This document shows, piece after piece, positions 34,636 to 42,991 of a stretch of DNA of 64,000 nt. Positions within the stretch are counted from its first letter, which is position 1. Each line of letters starts with the position of its first letter. Under the pieces are notes generated by a model. The model was not told where the DNA came from and did not search any database. It was given only the letters and a program-made list of their open reading frames with translations. Source of the DNA: an uncultured Eubacteriales bacterium (GTDB lineage Bacteria; Bacillota; Clostridia; Christensenellales; Aristaeellaceae); contig OMZY01000005.1 of assembly GCA_900315675.1 (NCBI GenBank), positions 1-64,000 of the forward strand, given 5' to 3'. The position numbers and the translations under genes are program-made.

Positions 34636-36237
34636 ATGTTCTTTTACCGAAAACTGAGAAAAAGACTCCGAAACGCCTACGGGAAGAAGCCGCAGGGAGA
34701 ATACTTCGACGGGGATATGAACTGGATCAGCACCTTCTATGAGGACTGCCGGAAGGACGGCCGGGATCCGTTCTACGTGGACGATATCACCTGGAACGAC
34801 CTGAACATGGACGCGGTGTACAAGCGGATCAACTGCTGCTGCTCCACCGCGGGGGAACGGCAGCTGTACTATATGCTGCGGCGGCCCATGAACCGGGAGC
34901 AGTATGAAAAACAGAGCAGCCTGATCCGGATGATGGAGCAGGAGCCGGAGAAGCGGCTGAACCTGCAGGTGATCCTGTCCCGGATCGGCATTTACCGGTC
35001 GGTATTCCTGGGCCATATCCTCCGGCCCCAGAACCCGTCCAAAAAGTGGCTGATCATCTACCTGCTGATGCTGCTGTACATGCCGGTTTCCGTGCTGTGC
35101 GTCATCCTGTTCGGTTTCAACGTGCTCTGGATGCCGCTATTGTCCATGTCGCTGAACACCTTTGTGCACCTGAAACGCAGCAAGGACTGCGAGAATGATA
35201 TCCGCGCGGTGAACTACTGCATCCTGCTGGCGGTGGGGCTGAACCGGATGAAGAAGCTGAAGGATCCGGAGCTGGACCGGCACCTGCAGGGCGCCTATGA
35301 AGAGATGAAGCCCCTGCATTTTGTGGTGCGGGGCGGCGCGGTGGTCACGGATCCGCTGATGAAAACCGAGCTGGATTACATGCTTTCGTTTTTTATGCTG
35401 GACCTGATTTATTATGAGGTCGTCCGGCACCGGCTGGCAAAATACCATGACAACTTCAGGGCCATCCAGGAGGCCGTCGGCGGAGTGGACGCGGCGATTG
35501 CCGTCGCCTCCTACCGGCAGGGACTGAAGACCGTGTGTATCCCGGAAATCGACTATGAGGCGGAGAAGCCCTACATCCACGCGGAGGGAACGGTGCATCC
35601 CCTGCTGGAGAACGCGGTTCCGAACCCGGTGGAACTGGACCGGTCCCTGCTGATCACCGGATCCAACGCCTCCGGCAAATCCACCTACCTGAAGGCGGTG
35701 ATCCTGAACGCGCTGCTGGGGCAGACGATCTGTACGGCTACCAGCACCTCCTACAGCGGCAGCCCCTTCCGGATCTATACCTCCATGGCGCTGGCGGATG
35801 ACCTGCTGTCCGGAGAAAGCTACTATATCAAGGAACTGAAGTCCCTGAAGCGGATCCTGGAGGACAGGAGCGGGGAAGGGAAGGAGTTTGTGCTGTGCGC
35901 CATTGACGAGGTGCTGCGGGGCACCAACACGGTGGAGCGGATCGCCGCTTCGGTGGAGGTGCTGAAGGCGCTGAACGAGCGGGGAATCCTCAGCATGATC
36001 GCCACGCACGACGTGGAGCTGTGCGGCCTGGCGGGAGACGGGTACGAGAAGGCCCACTTTGAGGAGCATGTGACGGATTCGGATATCGTGTTTGACTACC
36101 AGATCAAGCCCGGCGCGGCGGTGACCCGGAACGCGATCCGGCTGCTGAAGCTGATGGGGTTCGACAACGGGATCGTGGACGCGGCGCATAAGCGGGCGGA
36201 CAGGTATATGGAGACGGGAAAGTGGGAAAATGAATGA
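34636..36237 (+). CDS. MutS-family ATPase with membrane helices, 533 aa
   Basis: GAGGTGA lies 6 nt before ATG 34636. Walker A G342-S-N-A-S-G-K-S-T350, Walker B 'FVLCAIDEVLRGTNT' (D424-E425) and the following 'SMIATHDVELCGL' are typical of MutS C-terminal ATPases. Instead of mismatch-recognition domains it has an N-terminal helical region and two hydrophobic helices (about 136-180, 'WLIIYLLMLLYMPVSVLC'). Such membrane MutS proteins form a separate branch of unknown function. Its stop codon lies inside the first linker of a four-hairpin array. Confidence 0.88.
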   Translation: MFFYRKLRKRLRNAYGKKPQGEYFDGDMNWISTFYEDCRKDGRDPFYVDDITWNDLNMDAVYKRINCCCSTAGERQLYYMLRRPMNREQYEKQSSLIRMMEQEPEKRLNLQVILSRIGIYRSVFLGHILRPQNPSKKWLIIYLLMLLYMPVSVLCVILFGFNVLWMPLLSMSLNTFVHLKRSKDCENDIRAVNYCILLAVGLNRMKKLKDPELDRHLQGAYEEMKPLHFVVRGGAVVTDPLMKTELDYMLSFFMLDLIYYEVVRHRLAKYHDNFRAIQEAVGGVDAAIAVASYRQGLKTVCIPEIDYEAEKPYIHAEGTVHPLLENAVPNPVELDRSLLITGSNASGKSTYLKAVILNALLGQTICTATSTSYSGSPFRIYTSMALADDLLSGESYYIKELKSLKRILEDRSGEGKEFVLCAIDEVLRGTNTVERIAASVEVLKALNERGILSMIATHDVELCGLAGDGYEKAHFEEHVTDSDIVFDYQIKPGAAVTRNAIRLLKLMGFDNGIVDAAHKRADRYMETGKWENE

Positions 36238-36341
36238 ATTATTGCCGAAGGCAATGTGAATTATTGGGCCGCTTACGGCCCAATATGAATTATCGCCTGC
36301 GGCGATATGAATTATTCGCCTCCGGCGAATGTGAAAGTTAG
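36234..36341 (+). repeat. Four-hairpin array 2
   Basis: Linkers ATGAATT or GTGAATT separate ATTGCC-GAA-GGCAAT (36241-36255), ATTGGGCCG-CTTA-CGGCCCAAT (36263-36284), ATCGCC-TGC-GGCGAT (36292-36306) and ATTCGCC-TCC-GGCGAAT (36314-36330). Closes with GTGAAAGTTAG. The TGA stop of the upstream gene is part of the first linker. Confidence 0.9.
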
Positions 36342-36620
36342 TGTACTGATCATTAGTTTCGGTGTAGATACGGGAAGATGACAGAGGGACGGGGTTAAGG
36401 TCAAACTTCGCATGACATTAACCCCGTCCCTCGTGTCAACTTCCCGCATTGCATAGTGGGTGTTGGGCGTTACGGTGGTGGAGGCGTTGAAAAGGAACGT
36501 GACAGATGGGACAGACTAAGTATCACAGTCGTTGACCGTGACGCTTGGTCTGTCCCACTGTCACATTCCGCCAGGCGTGGTGGAGATTGGGGTTTGAGGA
36601 GAGTGGCAAACAAGTTTTAT
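36342..36620. repeat. Two REP-like palindromes
   Basis: A GTTGACA-family palindrome (36371-36447; CGGGAAGATGACAGAGGGAC ... GTCCCTCGTGTCAACTTCCCG) and a GTGAC-family palindrome (36494-36569; GGAACGTGACAGATGGGACA ... TGTCCCACTGTCACATTCC). About 60 bp of unique sequence between and after them shows nothing. Confidence 0.8.
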
Positions 36621-36657
36621 GAAAAGGACTGTCTCAGAAGAGACAGTCCTTTTTTTA
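36621..36657. terminator. Terminator of the NfeD/FloA operon
   Basis: AAAAGGACTGTCTC-AGAA-GAGACAGTCCTTTT with A and T runs on both sides; overlaps the stop codon of the minus-strand gene ending at 36655. Works in either direction. Confidence 0.85.
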
Positions 36658-37104
36658 TTTGCGTTTCAGGATCTCGCTCATGACGATGCCCTGCACGATG
36701 TCGCTGCCGTTCCATCTCAGCTGCAGGCCGGGAACCGTTGTCCCCGCTTCGGGGGAGACGGCTTCGGCCGCGGTGAGGGGAGCCATCTGCTCATCATGGC
36801 AGGGATCGTAGCCTTCGCCTGTGGCGGCGCTCATGCTGCCCTGGTAGACCGAATCATCATGCTCGGTCACGGTAATTGTGGGCTGCAGAACGGTGGGCCG
36901 ATAAAAGGAATCTTCATCAGGCTGGGGCTGGGGAGCCGGCTGAAGATCAGCCTGCTTCGGAGCGTTTGCACCGGGGCGCTGCACGGCAGGTCTTCCGCTC
37001 CGGGACGCCTGCTGCTGTTGCTGTTTTGCTGCCTTGCTGGCTTTGGCCAGAAGGCCGGCGAGGCCCCAGACAAAGACAAGGATCAGAATCGGTGCTGCGT
37101 CCAT
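36655..37104 (-). CDS. Small membrane protein at the end of the FloA operon, 149 aa
   Basis: Start taken at 37104 (MDAAPILILVFVWGLAGLLA), giving one N-terminal membrane helix (about 4-22), then a Gln/Pro-rich linker ('KQQQQQASRSGRP') and a C-terminal part with little predicted structure ending 'IVQGIVMSEILKRK'. No known family. Position after nfeD and floA suggests a partner of the flotillin assembly. The Shine-Dalgarno is weak; a start at 37140 is possible. Confidence 0.7.
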   Translation of the reverse strand: MDAAPILILVFVWGLAGLLAKASKAAKQQQQQASRSGRPAVQRPGANAPKQADLQPAPQPQPDEDSFYRPTVLQPTITVTEHDDSVYQGSMSAATGEGYDPCHDEQMAPLTAAEAVSPEAGTTVPGLQLRWNGSDIVQGIVMSEILKRK

Positions 37105-37215
37105 CGAAAGGATCACCAACCCTTCATGTTCAATGCACAATTATGAGTAACTTTTTGGGCCTGGAATGCCGGGGGACCGGCATTCCAGGTACTATTCAAT
37201 CAGATGAAATCAGGC

Positions 37216-38223
37216 TTATTTCTTTCCGCGGGGCTGCTGGTCACCGGCGGGCTGCTGGGGCGCGCTGGCCTTGGCAATGGATTCCCGCATTTCGGTATCG
37301 GCAATGGTGTTCTTCATCTGGTAGTAATCCAGGACACCCAGCTTGCCTTCACGCAGCGCGGTTGCCATAGCCTTCGGCACTTCGGCCTCGGCCTCGACCA
37401 CCTTCGCGCGCATCTCCTGCACGGAAGCCTTCATTTCCTGCTCGTGAGCCACAGCCATGGCGCGGCGCTCTTCCGCCTTCGCCTGGGCGATACGGCGGTC
37501 AGCCTCGGCCTGGTCCATCTGCAGCTGGGCACCGACGTTGCGGCCGACGTCCACGTCCGCGATATCGATGGAGAGGATTTCATAGGCGGTGCCGGCGTCC
37601 AGGCCCTTGTCCAGCACGGTACGGCTGATCAGGTCAGGATTCTCAAGCACCTGCTTGTGGGTTTCGGCAGAACCGACGGTGGTAACAATACCTTCACCGA
37701 CACGGGCGATAACGGTTTCCTCACCGGCACCGCCGACCAGGCGTTCAATGTTGGTGCGCACGGTCACACGGGCCTTGGCGCGCAGTTCGATACCGTCCTT
37801 GGCGATAGCGGCAACCACGGGGGTCTCAATGACCTTGGGGGTAACGCTCATCTGCACGGCCTGGAAAACATCACGGCCGGCCAGGTCGATGGCGCAGGCT
37901 TTTTCAAAGGCCATGTCGATGTTGGCGCGCTGAGCGGCGATCAGGGCGTTGATGACGCGGTCCACATTACCGCCGGCCAGGTAGTGGGTTTCCAGCTGGC
38001 TGATGGTCAGGTTCAGACCGGCCTTGGTGGCCTTGATCAGGGGGTAAATCAGGCGCTGGGGAACGATGCGGCGGATCCGCATACCGACGAGCGCGCTGAT
38101 CGGGACATGCACGCCGCTGGCCAGGGCGGAAATCCACAGGCCCATGGGTACGAAGTGCAGGAAGATCGCCAGGGCGATCAGGACAACCACCACGATAATC
38201 GGGATCAGGATAGCAGATTCCAT
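37216..38223 (-). CDS. floA: Flotillin-like protein FloA, 335 aa
   Basis: N-terminal hydrophobic hairpin ([20 protein letters not shown]), SPFH/PHB domain ('[24 protein letters not shown]', '[22 protein letters not shown]'), and an Ala/Glu-rich helical C terminus ('[20 protein letters not shown]'), all as in FloA (YqfA) of Bacillus. It organises membrane microdomains. Length matches the family (~330). AAGGAGC precedes the start on the minus strand. Cotranscribed with the NfeD gene just upstream. Confidence 0.95.
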   Translation of the reverse strand: MESAILIPIIVVVVLIALAIFLHFVPMGLWISALASGVHVPISALVGMRIRRIVPQRLIYPLIKATKAGLNLTISQLETHYLAGGNVDRVINALIAAQRANIDMAFEKACAIDLAGRDVFQAVQMSVTPKVIETPVVAAIAKDGIELRAKARVTVRTNIERLVGGAGEETVIARVGEGIVTTVGSAETHKQVLENPDLISRTVLDKGLDAGTAYEILSIDIADVDVGRNVGAQLQMDQAEADRRIAQAKAEERRAMAVAHEQEMKASVQEMRAKVVEAEAEVPKAMATALREGKLGVLDYYQMKNTIADTEMRESIAKASAPQQPAGDQQPRGKK

Positions 38224-38254
38224 AAAACAGAGCTCCTTTCAAACAGTAAACAAA

Positions 38255-38740
38255 TCAGTCTTTTTTGCGGATAACATAGTGATCGCCTTCCATACCGGTT
38301 ACCAGGACGGGGGTGCCTCTTTCAATGAAGGTTCCGTCGGTGGCGGCATTCAGGCGGGCGCCGTCAATCTCAATCTGGCCGGCAGGCCGCAGCGAAGTGA
38401 CCGCGACGCCCTCCATGCCGATCCAGTGATCCGGCTTGGTATTGCCGGCGGGCGTTTCCGTTTCCTTCAACACCAGCGGACTTTTGCTGAGCCGGCCGTT
38501 GAGGGCACTCCGGTAGGAAATGAAGAGCGCGATGCCGATCAACACAGCCACAGCCGCGAAGGCCAGCAGCGCCGTGCCGATGCCGAAGAGCTGCCAGCAG
38601 CAATAGATGGCGGCGAACTCCAGCAGCAGACCGCCGACGCCCGCAACGCCGAAGCCGGGCATGAAGGCTTCCAGGATAATCAGTCCGGAGCCGAGAACGA
38701 AGCCGACGATCATGATGAGATTCAACGCGAATTGATCCAT
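38255..38740 (-). CDS. NfeD family membrane protein, 161 aa
   Basis: Four hydrophobic helices in the first ~95 residues, then a C-terminal OB-fold ('WIGMEGVAVTSLRPAGQIEIDGARLNAATDGTFIERGTPVLVTGMEGDHYVI' pattern), the short NfeD form found next to flotillins. Expected to act with FloA. RBS AAAGGAGG upstream on the minus strand. First gene of the operon. Confidence 0.92.
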   Translation of the reverse strand: MDQFALNLIMIVGFVLGSGLIILEAFMPGFGVAGVGGLLLEFAAIYCCWQLFGIGTALLAFAAVAVLIGIALFISYRSALNGRLSKSPLVLKETETPAGNTKPDHWIGMEGVAVTSLRPAGQIEIDGARLNAATDGTFIERGTPVLVTGMEGDHYVIRKKD

Positions 38741-38845
38741 ACAGGTGCCTCCTTTCCTTTTATTTCGCTGACTTTATTGTATACATTCTCTGCCTGCTAT
38801 TATATGACAAAAAGTGAAAAATAGAACAGTCTATTTTTTCGTTTG

Positions 38846-39526
38846 TTACAGATTCCAGTCCGGTTCCGCCCTGCCGCAGAGGGGACAGCGGTCCTCCTGG
38901 CGCAGATCCGTGAACACATGACCGCACTCCGGACAACGGCGGCCCAGCAGGTAATCGTGAAACAGCCAGATGAGCATGTTGGCCATGTCCTCGTCCACAA
39001 AGGCCCGGTCATCCGCCAGGGTGTCCAGCCGGGAAGCCCAGACATTCCGCGGCAGGCCGAACACGGAGGCGCGGGCCTGGCGGGGACGGTTGAAGCGGAT
39101 GACGTCCACCACGGGAACGGGGCAGAGCAGGTTGCGGGCGAAGGCCTCGGCCTCCGCGGCCAGGCCGGCGTCCGGCACGCGGCCGGGAGCCAGCAGCTCC
39201 GGATAATCCCGGTAGTGGTTCATGAACAGGTGGCCCAGCTCCACGCACAGCGGAAAACGCAGGCGGTCCGGATCCGGAATGTCATCCCGCCAGACGATAC
39301 AGAAGGCGGGATAGGTCAGGGTCAGGACGGGATTCATCTGCATGCGGCCGGGAAGATCCCCGGGGAACCAGCCGGCGTTGGTCAGCACGGCGGAGTAAGG
39401 GACCACGGAGATCCCGGCGATCTGCCCCAGGGAAAGCGGATCTACCGGCAGGCGGGAAATCTGCAGGTCGCTGCAGACCGCGCAGGCATAGCGAACGGCA
39501 CGGTCAATCCGCGCTGTCAAGGCCAT
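38846..39526 (-). CDS. ImmA/IrrE-like protein with degenerate zinc motif and zinc ribbon, 226 aa
   Basis: The central helix reads 'CVELGHLFMNH': the position of the first zinc-binding His of HELGH is Val95, with E96 and H99 kept. 'AEAFARNLLCP', the later family motif, is present. The C terminus carries a zinc ribbon, CPECGH...CPLCGR (about residues 196-218). Loss of one ligand suggests a non-catalytic, binding or regulatory version. No adjacent XRE regulator or integrative element is seen. Monocistronic on the minus strand. Confidence 0.75.
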   Translation of the reverse strand: MALTARIDRAVRYACAVCSDLQISRLPVDPLSLGQIAGISVVPYSAVLTNAGWFPGDLPGRMQMNPVLTLTYPAFCIVWRDDIPDPDRLRFPLCVELGHLFMNHYRDYPELLAPGRVPDAGLAAEAEAFARNLLCPVPVVDVIRFNRPRQARASVFGLPRNVWASRLDTLADDRAFVDEDMANMLIWLFHDYLLGRRCPECGHVFTDLRQEDRCPLCGRAEPDWNL

Positions 39527-39717
39527 GAGAGGCTCCGCCTCCTCCCTGTTATTGATCGATGTCCATACCTATGACATGATACCATACGCGCGGACTTCGC
39601 ACAACCGGCGGCGATTGTTGCATATCAAGGGTTTCCATGGTATAATTCCTTTGTTTCGCATGAGCGGAACAGCAACTTTGGACATGTTTGAGTATCTGAA
39701 AGGATTGAATCATTATC

Positions 39718-41013
39718 ATGGGTCTATGGCTTGCCCTGATCCTGTGTATCGCGCTTTCGGCGTTCTTTTCCGCAACGGAAACGGCCTATTCCGCCTGTAA
39801 CCGGGTGAAACTGAAAACCGTGGACGGCCCCCGGAAGGGAAAAGCGCAGACCGCCCTCGGCCTGCTGGAAGAATATGACTCCCTGATTACAACCGTATTA
39901 ATCGGCAACAACCTGGTGAACATCGTGGGCACCGCCATCGCGACCCTGCTGTTCACCACGCGTATTTTACCCGGCCAGGAGGACCTGGCCACCACTGTTG
40001 CGTCCGTGATGATGACGGTGCTGGTGCTGTTCCTGGGCGAGGTCGGCCCCAAGACGCTGGCTAAGCAGCAGCCGGAGAAATACGCCATGGCCGTCAGCGG
40101 CGTGATCCGCGTCCTGGTGACCGTACTGCGCCCGCTGGACTGGCTGTTCGCCCTGTGGCGGAAGCTGCTGGCGAAGCTGATCAAGCCGGAGCAGGAAGAG
40201 AGCCAGATTGAAGATGAACTGATGACCATGATCGATGAAGCCCAGACCGAGGGCGACATCGAGGAGGAAGAGGGCGAACTGATCCGCTCCGCCATTGAGT
40301 TCAACGACCAGAACGCGGCGGACATCATGACGCCCCGGGTGGACGTGACCGCCCTGGAGGACAACGCGACGATTGAAGAGGCCGCGGACGCGTTCCGCGA
40401 CACCTGGTTCTCCCGGATTCCGGTCTATCACGAGGACCTGGACCATGTCATCGGTATCCTGCATGAGAAGGATTTCTACAAGATGACCCACGAGGGCGTC
40501 ACCGACATCACGAAGATCATGAAGGAACCGGTGTTCGCGCCGGCCAGCCTGTCCATCAGCAACCTGCTGAAGCTGTTCCGGACGAGCCAGACCCACCTGA
40601 TCATCCTGCTGGATGAGTACGGCGGCACCGACGGCATCGTCACCATGGAGGACGTGCTGGAAGAGCTGGTGGGCGAGATCTACGACGAGCATGACGAGGT
40701 CAGCGAGGAGGTCGTCGAACAGGAAGACGGCACCCTGATCGTGGACGGCAACATGCAGCTGCAGGAACTGCTGGAGAAGTTCGGCAAGGAAGACGACGAA
40801 TACGACGCGGATACTGTCGGCGGCTGGGCCAGCGAGATGCTGGAGAAGGTGCCGGAAGTGGGCGATACCTTTACGCTGGACGGGCATCAGTTCACCGTGA
40901 CCGAAATGGACGGCTTCCGGGTGACGAAGATGCAGGTGACGGAGGTGCCGGAAGAGGAACCGGTTGCTGAGGAAACAGAAGAAGTCGAGGAGACGGGAGA
41001 AAAGGAAGAATGA
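39718..41013 (+). CDS. CNNM/CorC-type (HlyC/CorC family) transporter, 431 aa
   Basis: N-terminal DUF21 membrane domain with four helices ('LALILCIALSAFFSATETAYSACNRVKLK'), two CBS domains (about 200-320; 'IMTPRVDVTALEDNATIEEAADAF', 'FAPASLSISNLLKLFRTSQTHL'), and a C-terminal CorC_HlyC domain ('GTLIVDGNMQLQELLEKFG', 'VGGWASEMLEKVPEVGDTF'). Family members move Mg2+ or related cations. The stop codon lies in the first linker of a four-hairpin array. An acidic tail of ~25 residues follows the CorC domain. Confidence 0.92.
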   Translation: MGLWLALILCIALSAFFSATETAYSACNRVKLKTVDGPRKGKAQTALGLLEEYDSLITTVLIGNNLVNIVGTAIATLLFTTRILPGQEDLATTVASVMMTVLVLFLGEVGPKTLAKQQPEKYAMAVSGVIRVLVTVLRPLDWLFALWRKLLAKLIKPEQEESQIEDELMTMIDEAQTEGDIEEEEGELIRSAIEFNDQNAADIMTPRVDVTALEDNATIEEAADAFRDTWFSRIPVYHEDLDHVIGILHEKDFYKMTHEGVTDITKIMKEPVFAPASLSISNLLKLFRTSQTHLIILLDEYGGTDGIVTMEDVLEELVGEIYDEHDEVSEEVVEQEDGTLIVDGNMQLQELLEKFGKEDDEYDADTVGGWASEMLEKVPEVGDTFTLDGHQFTVTEMDGFRVTKMQVTEVPEEEPVAEETEEVEETGEKEE

Positions 41014-41116
41014 ATTATTTGCCTGCGGCAAATATGAATTAAAGCCGTAAACGGCTTTATGAATTATTGATCTTCGATCAATATGAATTATCCGGCATCC
41101 GCCGGATATGAAAGTT
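41010..41116 (+). repeat. Four-hairpin array 3
   Basis: ATGAATT linkers separate ATTTGCC-TGC-GGCAAAT (41017-41033), AAAGCCGT-AA-ACGGCTTT (41041-41058), ATTGATC-TTC-GATCAAT (41066-41082) and ATCCGGC-ATCC-GCCGGAT (41090-41107). Closes with ATGAAAGTTAC. The TGA stop of the CorC-type gene is inside the first linker. Confidence 0.9.
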
Positions 41117-41127
41117 ACTTTGATAAA

Positions 41128-41165
41128 CAAACAGCGCCCTGGAGGATTCCAGGGCGCTGTTTTTC
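41128..41165. terminator. Bidirectional terminator
   Basis: ACAGCGCCCTGGA-GGAT-TCCAGGGCGCTGT (41131-41143 / 41148-41160) with AAA and TTTTT flanks. Serves the MarR gene on the minus strand and probably the CorC-type gene. Confidence 0.85.
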
Positions 41166-41730
41166 AGCATTTGATGCGGCCGCCGCGCGGGAGGGGGCGG
41201 CGCAGGGGTGCGTCGGGATCGTCACGGTCCGGATGATCCGGACGGGGGAAGTCTCCGGGCCGCGGAGGACGCGGCGGACGGGGAAAGTCTTCCGGCAGAT
41301 CCAGTGCCATGCGTTCCATATGGGTGCTGAGCTTGTCGCACAGGGCGCAGAACTGTTCCTTTTCCTCGTCAGTCAGGCAGGAGGTCATCTTGCCTGCTTC
41401 CCGGTTGCGAGCGGCTTCCATATCGGAAACGGCCTTCCGGCCCCTGTCGGACAGGTTGATCCGCTGCACGCGGCGGTCGTCCTCGTCCACGGTGCGGGTG
41501 ATGAATCCGTCCGCTTCCGCGCGGGACAGGATCTCGCTGAGGGAGGAGGGACGGACATCCAGGAATTCGCAGAGTTCCCGGGAGGATACGCCGGGGTTCT
41601 TCGCGGCGCAATCCAGCAGGCGGCCGACAGCGGGAGGGAAGGGATATTCCCGGCGCTCCGGCGGGATGCGGCGCATGGCACGGGCCAGCTTCAGGCAGGC
41701 CAGGATCACATCGGCATCACGGTTTGACAT
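41164..41730 (-). CDS. MarR family transcriptional regulator, 188 aa
   Basis: The start at 41730 is chosen because AAAGGAG lies 8 nt upstream (an ATG at 41736 is too close). Winged-helix region: 'NPGVSSRELCEFLDVRPSSLSEILSRAEADGFITRTVDEDDRRVQRINLSDRGRK' pattern, with the DDRR wing typical of MarR. The C terminus is Pro/Arg/Asp-rich ('PRPPRPPRPGDFPRPD'), unusual for the family. It is expected to bind the two palindromes in its own promoter. No divergent efflux gene is adjacent. Confidence 0.9.
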   Translation of the reverse strand: MSNRDADVILACLKLARAMRRIPPERREYPFPPAVGRLLDCAAKNPGVSSRELCEFLDVRPSSLSEILSRAEADGFITRTVDEDDRRVQRINLSDRGRKAVSDMEAARNREAGKMTSCLTDEEKEQFCALCDKLSTHMERMALDLPEDFPRPPRPPRPGDFPRPDHPDRDDPDAPLRRPLPRGGRIKC

Positions 41731-41770
41731 ATGCATCGCTCCTTTCAATGGGAGAAGGTAGGACAAAAAT

Positions 41771-41818
41771 TTCGGTACCGAACAATTAGATTATAATTCG
41801 GTACCGAAATTTTGTCAA
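41771..41818 (-). promoter_or_regulatory. MarR promoter with two operators
   Basis: On the minus strand: TTGACA (41813-41818), 17-bp spacer, TATAAT (41790-41795), a fully consensus promoter. A perfect palindrome TTCGGTACCGAA occupies the spacer (41797-41808) and a second identical copy covers the start region (41771-41782), 26 bp away. This is an autorepression layout. Confidence 0.85.
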
Positions 41819-42599
41819 GGGCAGTGTTCTCGCAAAGCGAGAACAAATTCATAATTCATAATTCATAATTAGGATTGTCTCTTTGCAGAATGTGTTCCGG
41901 ATAGGTTGAAGGTTTAGATCTCCGGAGGAGACAGTGGGCGAAGCCCAAATGCAGAATGCATAATGCAGAATGATTCGTCCTTCGGACGTAGTAAGGGACA
42001 GTGTCGTCGCTTTGCGATGACAAATGAACAATTAACAATGAATAATGAACAATTATTCCGCCTACGGCGTAGTAAGGGATTCCTCCACTCCACTACGTTC
42101 CGGTCGGAATGACACACTGTCCTGTGCGCTGCGGTGGTCCGGTTGGGTTCCCAAACGTGTGCGGGCTGGGAGGCTCTCCGCAATCTCAATAGTCGTTGCT
42201 CCGCGCTGTGGAGACAACTCCTTTTCGTTTGACCTCACCTCTGACGAAATTTCCGCCACTGGCGGTCGTCAGAGGTTCGCCCTTCGATGCCGCTGCGCTG
42301 CGCCCAGGAGTTGACAGAGGGACGGGGTATTTGTCATCTTTTCCAAAGCGAAGGATTAACTCGGAACGGCAAAAAAGTTGACAAAAACCCCGTCCCTCTG
42401 TCAACTTCCCGCAGAGCGCTTTGGGTGTTGGAGGTAAATGGTGGTGGAGGGGAAGGAGAACAGGAATGTGACGGAAGGGACAGACACTCAGTCACATTTT
42501 CTTCGAAAACAGTGACAGAGTATCTGTCCCGCGGTCACATTCCTGCATTGCGCGGCGGGATATGGAGGTTTTATCAGACGCCGGATCATTATGAATTAA
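41819..42599. repeat. Large intergenic repeat mosaic
   Basis: Order: GTTCTCGC-AAA-GCGAGAAC hairpin, heptads (41849-41872), GTGTTCCGG and GAAGGTTTAGATC-CCGGAGGAGA modules (41891-41935), GGGCGAAGCCC, heptads, CGTCC-TTC-GGACG, GTCGTCGCTTTGCGATGAC, heptads (42022-42055), GTAGTAAGGGATTCCTCC and GGAATGACACAC modules (42069-42125), two-hairpin element (42179-42282), variant REP palindrome with long loop (42309-42412), GTGAC-family palindrome (42461-42545). No gene. Confidence 0.75.
42179..42282. repeat. Two-hairpin element, copy 4
   Basis: Hairpin 1 GTTG/CAAC closing CTCCGCG-C-TGTGGAG; hairpin 2 CCTCTGACGA/TCGTCAGAGG (42238-42247/42266-42275), inner CCGCC-ACT-GGCGG (42253-42265). Confidence 0.85.
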
Positions 42600-42636
42600 G
42601 AACAAAACCAGGATCACGAGGATCCTGGTTTTGTTC
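42600..42636. terminator. Terminator of the AraC/DtxR/zinc-ribbon operon
   Basis: AACAAAACCAGGATC-ACGAG-GATCCTGGTTTTGTT; the 3' part of the last gene (stop at 42614-42616) lies inside the stem. Confidence 0.8.
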
Positions 42637-42985
42637 TCTTATATTTTTCCTTCATGGCGGTCTGGCGGCGTTTGCGGCAGTTGGGACAATAGGTGGGGTA
42701 GTGGAGGGCGTCGCTGGGGAAGGTGAAGAACTTGCCGCAGGATTTGCATTTGCGTTTGATGTCCCGGCGGGGACCTTCCCGCTGGGCCAGTTCTTTGTCC
42801 TTAGCCATTTTCTGCTTGCAGTCCTTGCAGAAGGTGGGAACAAAGCCCCAGGAAGGATCCACAGTGAAGGTTTTGCCGCACTGCTTGCAGGTTTTCTTCA
42901 GCGGAACCGGGGGTTCCGGCGCCCTGGGCGCTTCCGGTTCTTCCTCCGGACGGAGAAAGCCGCGGATTTTATCCAGCAGTTTCAT
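42614..42985 (-). CDS. Double zinc-ribbon protein, 123 aa
   Basis: Two CxxC...CxxC units: 'CKQCGKTF' with 'FCKDC', and 'CKSCGKFF' with 'YCPNC', each resembling short treble-clef zinc ribbons; Lys/Arg-rich C terminus. Six bp downstream of the DtxR-family gene, so cotranscribed with it. Function unknown; could bind nucleic acid or act as a metal-responsive accessory in this iron locus (inference). Confidence 0.8.
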   Translation of the reverse strand: MKLLDKIRGFLRPEEEPEAPRAPEPPVPLKKTCKQCGKTFTVDPSWGFVPTFCKDCKQKMAKDKELAQREGPRRDIKRKCKSCGKFFTFPSDALHYPTYCPNCRKRRQTAMKEKYKRTKPGSS

Positions 42986-42991
42986 AATCGC

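Noticed and set aside
34558-35016. Minus-strand frame overlapping the GH31/MutS intergenic region
   Set aside because: Mostly antisense to the MutS-family gene; no RBS and no recognisable product.
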